Position numbers and translations under genes: made by a program. DNA of 16,808 nt, from assembly GCF_050753365.1 (NCBI RefSeq), contig NZ_JBLZFY010000088.1:1-16808 (forward strand), given 5' to 3'. The notes under the pieces are model-generated. The model was given only the letters and a program-made list of their open reading frames with translations, was not told the DNA's origin and did no database searches. The DNA comes from Geminocystis sp050753365 (lineage in GTDB: Bacteria; Cyanobacteriota; Cyanobacteriia; Cyanobacteriales; Cyanobacteriaceae). Shown piece by piece: positions 13,397-16,808 of this stretch. Position 1 is the stretch's first letter, and each line of letters begins with the position of its first letter.

Positions 13397-14296
13397 ATGA
13401 AAAATAAAATTGCTTGTATCGACTTAGAATTTAAAGATAAAAAAATCGGAGATAAGATATATAAACAACCCACAGAAATCGGTTATTCATGGTTTAGTAA
13501 TCAAAAAAAATTAAATTGTAAGCATCATATATTTGATTATAATCATGATATTGAATTAGTATTTAAAGAACTTAGAGAAATAATAATTGAAATTAGTCAA
13601 AAATATAATTTTAATACTTTATTATTTTGGGATAGCCGTCAAGACATCAAGATTTTAAACCAAGCAAAAGTTGAATTAAATCAATTTACCATTGAAGATT
13701 TACAAGAAAATATTGCGACATTAACAAATAATCATCGTTTATCTTTAGAGGTAGTTGACACAATTTTTAACCTTGAGAATGAATTACTCAAAGAAGCTAT
13801 ATTCTTAAAAGAAGACGAAAAAAAATTATTAAAAATTCATACAGCGTTAGGGGATTCAGGTAGAATAGCCATTTTATCTAAAAAATTAATCGAAAATGAA
13901 ACTCAATTAATTACTACTATCAAAAACTATTTTAATCAAGTTAATAATTCTCAAATAAATTCTCTAATATCAGAAAAAGAGCCGACTAAAAATAACATTT
14001 TAAAGAGGAGTATTTTACAAACTATTCCCTTAACTCACAATCAGATTAAACAACTTAATGAAGGTATCTTAATTTTATTATCTTTAGATCATTTATCTCC
14101 CGAAGAAAGGGATTTAGAAGAAAGAATGTTGGTAAAAAATAAAAATTATCAACTGGTGAAAAAATTACAAAAAAATAATTTTGATGTGCGAGGATTCCCT
14201 ACTGAATTATTAAAAATCAACCGATTTCTACAATTAAATTTTCATCTTACCGTCGATGATTTATATTCGATCGAACTCCTCAACAAAGAAACCTGA
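13397..14296 (+). CDS. Unrecognised protein with DEDDh 3'-5' exonuclease-like residues
   Basis: I do not recognise this 299-residue protein as a named family. Its first 165 residues carry the spaced motifs of a DnaQ-type (DEDDh) exonuclease. Motif I is Asp9 and Glu11 in ACIDLEF, followed by EIGYSWF like the EIG strand of the fold. Motif II is Asp83 in LLFWDSRQDIKIL. Motif III is HTALGDSGRIAIL with His148 and Asp153, exactly H-x4-D. Residues 170-299 are mostly helical and Lys-rich with no known domain; they could bind nucleic acid or a partner. There is no signal peptide or membrane segment. The catalytic set appears complete, so activity on DNA or RNA ends is plausible but inferred. A hairpin precedes the start, and the TGA stop lies inside a heptamer array. 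Confidence 0.6.
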   Translation: MKNKIACIDLEFKDKKIGDKIYKQPTEIGYSWFSNQKKLNCKHHIFDYNHDIELVFKELREIIIEISQKYNFNTLLFWDSRQDIKILNQAKVELNQFTIEDLQENIATLTNNHRLSLEVVDTIFNLENELLKEAIFLKEDEKKLLKIHTALGDSGRIAILSKKLIENETQLITTIKNYFNQVNNSQINSLISEKEPTKNNILKRSILQTIPLTHNQIKQLNEGILILLSLDHLSPEERDLEERMLVKNKNYQLVKKLQKNNFDVRGFPTELLKINRFLQLNFHLTVDDLYSIELLNKET

Positions 14297-14312
14297 TACC
14301 TGATGCCTGATA
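14292..14312. repeat. Heptamer tandem array CCTGATR x3
   Basis: CCTGATA, CCTGATG and CCTGATA are followed by a diverged CCTACCC. The first unit contains the TGA stop of the exonuclease-like gene, so the array contributes its termination signal. Confidence 0.75.
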
Positions 14313-14355
14313 CCTACCCTCATTAGTAAACTTAGATGCGTTCTAGCTTATAAGA

Positions 14356-14384
14356 TTGACAAGGTTAGGTTAACCATAGACAAT
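14356..14384 (+). promoter_or_regulatory. Possible psbQ promoter
   Basis: A perfect TTGACA (14356-14361) lies 17 bp before GACAAT (14379-14384, 4/6 to TATAAT). The leader would be about 35 nt. The -10 falls inside the heptamer array at 14374-14401. Confidence 0.35.
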
Positions 14385-14401
14385 AGACTATAAACCATAA
14401 A
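14374..14401. repeat. Heptamer tandem array CNATARA x4
   Basis: CCATAGA, CAATAGA, CTATAAA and CCATAAA abut and end 24 bp before the psbQ start codon. Confidence 0.65.
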
Positions 14402-14425
14402 AAATTTAGATAAAAGAGTTAAATT

Positions 14426-14875
14426 ATGAGATTATTTCGTCCGATTCTCTCTTTAGTATTGATATTAGTCACCACTTTATTAGTTAGCTGTAGTAGTCCT
14501 AGTCAAGCAAAAATTCCTACGGTTTATACTCCCGAAAAAATCGCTCAATTACAGCCTTTCCGTGAACCTGTAGCCACTGCCAGAGAACAAATGGAAACCC
14601 TCAAAGGTTTTATTCAAGCTGAAAATTGGACTAATACCAGAACTTTTATTCATGGTCCTTTAGGACAATTACGTCAAGATATGAATGTATTGAGCAGAAA
14701 ATTATTAGTGAAGGATCAAAAACCTGCTCAAGATTTGGCTAAGGAGTTATTTGGTCATTTTGAAAGAATTGATGCGGCGGCTAAAGATCGTAATAGTGTT
14801 ATCGCTCAATCTCAATACTTGGAAGCGGTTAAAGATTTGGAAGCTTTCTTAAATCTCGTTCCTAGTAATAGTTAA
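14426..14875 (+). CDS. psbQ: Photosystem II lipoprotein PsbQ (CyanoQ)
   Basis: This 149-residue protein has a lipoprotein signal peptide: Arg2 and Arg5, a hydrophobic core, then lipobox LVSC with Cys22 as the lipidated residue. The mature part is a four-helix bundle containing ETLKGFIQAENWTNTRTFIH, GPLGQLRQDMNVLSRKLL and QYLEAVKDLEAFLNLVP, diagnostic of cyanobacterial PsbQ. It sits on the lumenal face of photosystem II near the oxygen-evolving complex and stabilises the dimer and calcium/chloride retention. Length matches Synechocystis Sll1638. AAAAGAG about 9 bp upstream may serve as Shine-Dalgarno. It is transcribed alone, possibly from 14356-14384. Confidence 0.93.
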   Translation: MRLFRPILSLVLILVTTLLVSCSSPSQAKIPTVYTPEKIAQLQPFREPVATAREQMETLKGFIQAENWTNTRTFIHGPLGQLRQDMNVLSRKLLVKDQKPAQDLAKELFGHFERIDAAAKDRNSVIAQSQYLEAVKDLEAFLNLVPSNS

Positions 14876-14914
14876 TAATTCTGGATTTACGTTTCTGTCT
14901 TAAAATATCTATTG

Positions 14915-14941
14915 AGAGATTGCTTCGTTCCTCGCAATGAC
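14915..14941 (-). repeat. Dispersed repeat, copy 2 (inverted relative to 13337)
   Basis: AGATTGCTTCG and CTCGCAATGAC are the reverse complement of the arms of the 13337-13362 copy. The two copies bracket the exonuclease-like gene and psbQ as an inverted pair about 1.55 kb apart. Confidence 0.6.
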
Positions 14942-15011
14942 CCATTATGTTTGCATAAATCCTGTATGATTTAGAATAGCAAATCGATCGAGCCATGCTA
15001 ACTTCTTTGTT

Positions 15012-15040
15012 TTGACTATCTCTTTTGCTCAAGGGTTAAT
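15012..15040 (+). promoter_or_regulatory. Possible trpE promoter
   Basis: TTGACT (15012-15017) lies 17 bp before GTTAAT (15035-15040, 4/6 to TATAAT). It would give a leader of about 125 nt that includes the GTTGGGTTA hairpin. Confidence 0.3.
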
Positions 15041-15083
15041 ATCAGTTTATTAAATCAATTCTAAATAAACTAGGTGATGTTTT

Positions 15084-15111
15084 GTTGGGTTACGATAAGC
15101 TCTAACCCAAC
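15084..15111. repeat. GTTGGGTTA hairpin repeat in the trpE leader
   Basis: GTTGGGTTA (15084-15092) and TAACCCAAC (15103-15111) form a perfect 9-bp stem with a 10-nt loop, flanked by CTACAAAA. GTTGGGTT/AACCCAACCTAC elements are dispersed through many cyanobacterial intergenic regions. A short T-run (15120-15124) follows, too distant for a classical terminator. Confidence 0.65.
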
Positions 15112-15141
15112 CTACAAAATTTTTGTGTAATGATCGTTTCT

Positions 15142-15169
15142 TAATTCCTCACGTCTAATTCCTCATTTT
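15142..15169. repeat. TAATTCC/TCA heptamer pair array
   Basis: A 14-bp unit (two heptamers, TAATTCC then TCACGTC) is followed by TAATTCC and TCATTTT. It ends 4 bp before the trpE ATG and occupies the ribosome-binding region. Confidence 0.55.
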
Positions 15170-15173
15170 TGCC

Positions 15174-16700
15174 ATGATTTTTCCTGATTTTTCCACATTT
15201 TCAACGTTGACAACAAAAGGTAATTTTATCCCTATCTATCGAGAATTGGTGGCTGATTTAGAAACACCTGTGTCGGCATGGTATAAGGTATGTGCCGATC
15301 GACCCTATAGTTTTTTGTTAGAGTCGGTGGAGGGTGGCGAAAATTTGGGAAGGTATAGTTTTCTGGGGTGTGATCCTGTATGGGTTTTGGAAGCAAGGGG
15401 CGATCGAACTCAACAGTTTCATCGAGACGGTAAAGTAGATGTTTTCACTGGTAATCCTTTTGATATTGTCACGGAGTGCCTAGAATCCATTAAACCTGTC
15501 AATTTACCAGAGTTACCCGCAGGTATTGGCGGTTTGTTTGGTTATTGGGGTTATGAGTTGATTTCGTGGATTGAACCAAAGGTAAAAATTTATCCTCCCC
15601 AAGAAGGGGAATTGCCTGATGGTGTTTGGATGCAGGTGGATAATTTATTGATTTTTGACCAAGTTAAACGCAAAATTTGGGCGATCGCCTATGCGGATTT
15701 AAGACAGTCAGATTTGACTTTAGAAGAAATTTATCAACAGGCTTGTGACAAAATTACTAGATTGGTTCTCAAGTTACAATTACCGCTCCCTGTTTTAGCA
15801 AAACCTTTGGAATTTAATCCTACAAATCATGGTGAAGCTCACCATACTTATCAAAGCAACACAACAAAAGAAAAGTTTTGTCAGAATGTAGAAAAAGCGA
15901 AGGAATATATCAAGGCTGGAGATATTTTTCAGGTGGTTATCTCCCAAAAATTGCAGTCTAGTTACGAAGGAAATCCTTTTGAACTATATCGATCGCTCCG
16001 TTTAATTAATCCTTCTCCTTATATGGCTTACTATAACTTTAATGGATGGCAAATTATCGGCTCATCTCCTGAAGTGATGGTAAAAGCTCAAAAAACTGCC
16101 GAAGGCATTACTAAAGCTACTTTAAGACCGATCGCAGGAACTCGCCCTAGGGGGAAAAATCATGGCGAAGATCAAGCCTTAGCTCAAGATTTGTTAAATG
16201 ATCCCAAAGAAATTGCTGAACACGTTATGTTAGTGGATTTAGGGCGTAATGATTTAGGAAGAGTGTGCGTCAAGGGAAGTGTAACCGTAGATCAATTAAT
16301 GGTGATTGAGCGTTATTCCCACGTTATGCACATTGTCAGTAATGTAATCGGGGAACTCGATCGAGCTTATTCTGCATGGGATTTATTAAAAGCGGCATTT
16401 CCCGCAGGTACTGTTAGTGGTGCTCCTAAAATTCGGGCAATGGAAATTATTAACGAGTTAGAATCCGAAAGGAGAGGTGCTTATTCAGGGGTTTATGGTT
16501 ATTATGATTTTGAAGGGCAACTCAACACAGCCATAACCATTAGAACTATGATTGTAGAAAGAATATCAGGCACAGACAATCATCGAGTATCCGTACAAGC
16601 AGGTGCAGGATTAGTAGCAGATTCTGAGCCCGAAAAAGAGTATCAGGAAACCCTCAACAAAGCTAGAGGTTTATTAGAGGCAATCCGTAGCCTTAATTAA
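15174..16700 (+). CDS. trpE: Anthranilate synthase component I
   Basis: This 508-residue protein converts chorismate and ammonia (from the TrpG glutaminase) to anthranilate, the first step of tryptophan synthesis. The N-terminal domain has LLESVEGGE (49-57 region) and GRYSFLG, the feedback tryptophan-binding motif. The chorismate-binding domain has GDIFQVVISQ (249-258), SSPEVMVK, RPIAGTRPRG (318-327), EIAEHVMLVDLGRNDLGRV, SHVMHIVSNVIGEL, PAGTVSGAPKIRAMEII and GAGLVADSEPEKEY (477-490). TVSGAPK and the tryptophan site favour TrpE over PabB or isochorismate synthase. No trpG is adjacent, in line with the scattered trp genes of cyanobacteria. There is no Shine-Dalgarno; a heptamer-like array runs up to the start. 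The gene is complete. Confidence 0.93.
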   Translation: MIFPDFSTFSTLTTKGNFIPIYRELVADLETPVSAWYKVCADRPYSFLLESVEGGENLGRYSFLGCDPVWVLEARGDRTQQFHRDGKVDVFTGNPFDIVTECLESIKPVNLPELPAGIGGLFGYWGYELISWIEPKVKIYPPQEGELPDGVWMQVDNLLIFDQVKRKIWAIAYADLRQSDLTLEEIYQQACDKITRLVLKLQLPLPVLAKPLEFNPTNHGEAHHTYQSNTTKEKFCQNVEKAKEYIKAGDIFQVVISQKLQSSYEGNPFELYRSLRLINPSPYMAYYNFNGWQIIGSSPEVMVKAQKTAEGITKATLRPIAGTRPRGKNHGEDQALAQDLLNDPKEIAEHVMLVDLGRNDLGRVCVKGSVTVDQLMVIERYSHVMHIVSNVIGELDRAYSAWDLLKAAFPAGTVSGAPKIRAMEIINELESERRGAYSGVYGYYDFEGQLNTAITIRTMIVERISGTDNHRVSVQAGAGLVADSEPEKEYQETLNKARGLLEAIRSLN

Positions 16701-16752
16701 TAAATCACCTTCGACAGAGACAATAATCGTCAATGATCTAACCTCAGCATTT

Positions 16753-16779
16753 TCTCCCCCCTCTCCCCCCTCACCCCCC
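16753..16779. repeat. Nonamer tandem array TCHCCCCCC x3
   Basis: TCTCCCCCC, TCTCCCCCC and TCACCCCCC lie 52 bp after the trpE stop. This C-rich strand bias is striking in AT-rich DNA and resembles C-rich intergenic arrays of other cyanobacteria. Confidence 0.65.
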
Positions 16780-16808
16780 TGCCTCCTCTAACAATCTTCT
16801 GCGTGCGC

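Noticed and set aside
13286..14401. Possible CRISPR-like repetition
   Set aside because: The units are 7 bp in uninterrupted tandem with no spacers; no CRISPR array or cas gene is present.
1..16808. tRNA, rRNA or riboswitch
   Set aside because: No cloverleaf-like segments, rRNA signatures or recognisable riboswitch cores were seen by eye in any intergenic stretch.

Overview
The window reads as AT-rich chromosomal DNA of a unicellular cyanobacterium, probably of the Geminocystis/Cyanobacterium group (the genus is an inference). It carries the cyanobacterial PSII lipoprotein PsbQ, a DUF2996 protein, a GH57 glucan branching enzyme and a CtpC-type protease. CGATCG occurs far more often than base composition predicts, with one full HIP1 octamer (GCGATCGC) at 15681-15688. 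Heptameric tandem repeats sit beside several genes.

Layout. 1-131 is the right end of an IS200/IS605-type element: the TnpB C-terminus plus an end hairpin. 169-453 encodes a small coiled-coil membrane protein. 485-1909 (minus) is a TolC-type outer-membrane channel. 2205-3794 is the GH57 branching enzyme and 3952-4407 is DUF2996. 4687-5144 is a hicB-hicA toxin-antitoxin pair behind a terminator and a promoter. 5414-6007 is a chimeric ORF that joins an unrelated N-terminus to the C-terminal half of an IS200-type (Y1) transposase. 6059-7024 encodes a repeat protein with a probable polymorphic-toxin domain (type 4-like), followed by a ghost reading frame on the minus strand. Together, 4.6-7.2 kb forms an accessory island with toxin and mobile-element content.

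7180-11707 holds three histidine kinases in the order minus, plus, minus. All three begin with a receiver domain. The second and third overlap tail to tail by 66 bp and have altered ATP-binding G1 boxes. A 130-bp MITE-like element with 29-bp terminal inverted repeats and flanking TA lies in the 610-bp divergent gap between the first two.

12015-13286 is a CtpC-type C-terminal processing protease. 13397-14296 is an unrecognised protein with the residues of a DEDDh 3'-5' exonuclease. 14426-14875 is psbQ, and 15174-16700 is trpE. Core metabolic and photosynthetic genes (branching enzyme, DUF2996, ctpC, psbQ, trpE) therefore alternate with accessory DNA. Each core gene appears to be its own transcription unit. 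The only tightly coupled pair is hicBA, and 5414-6007 with 6059-7024 may be cotranscribed.

The most unusual items are the transposase chimera, the toxin-like protein with recently duplicated 37-residue modules, the kinase cluster with its MITE, the orphan DEDDh protein, and the heptamer arrays that overlap stop codons.
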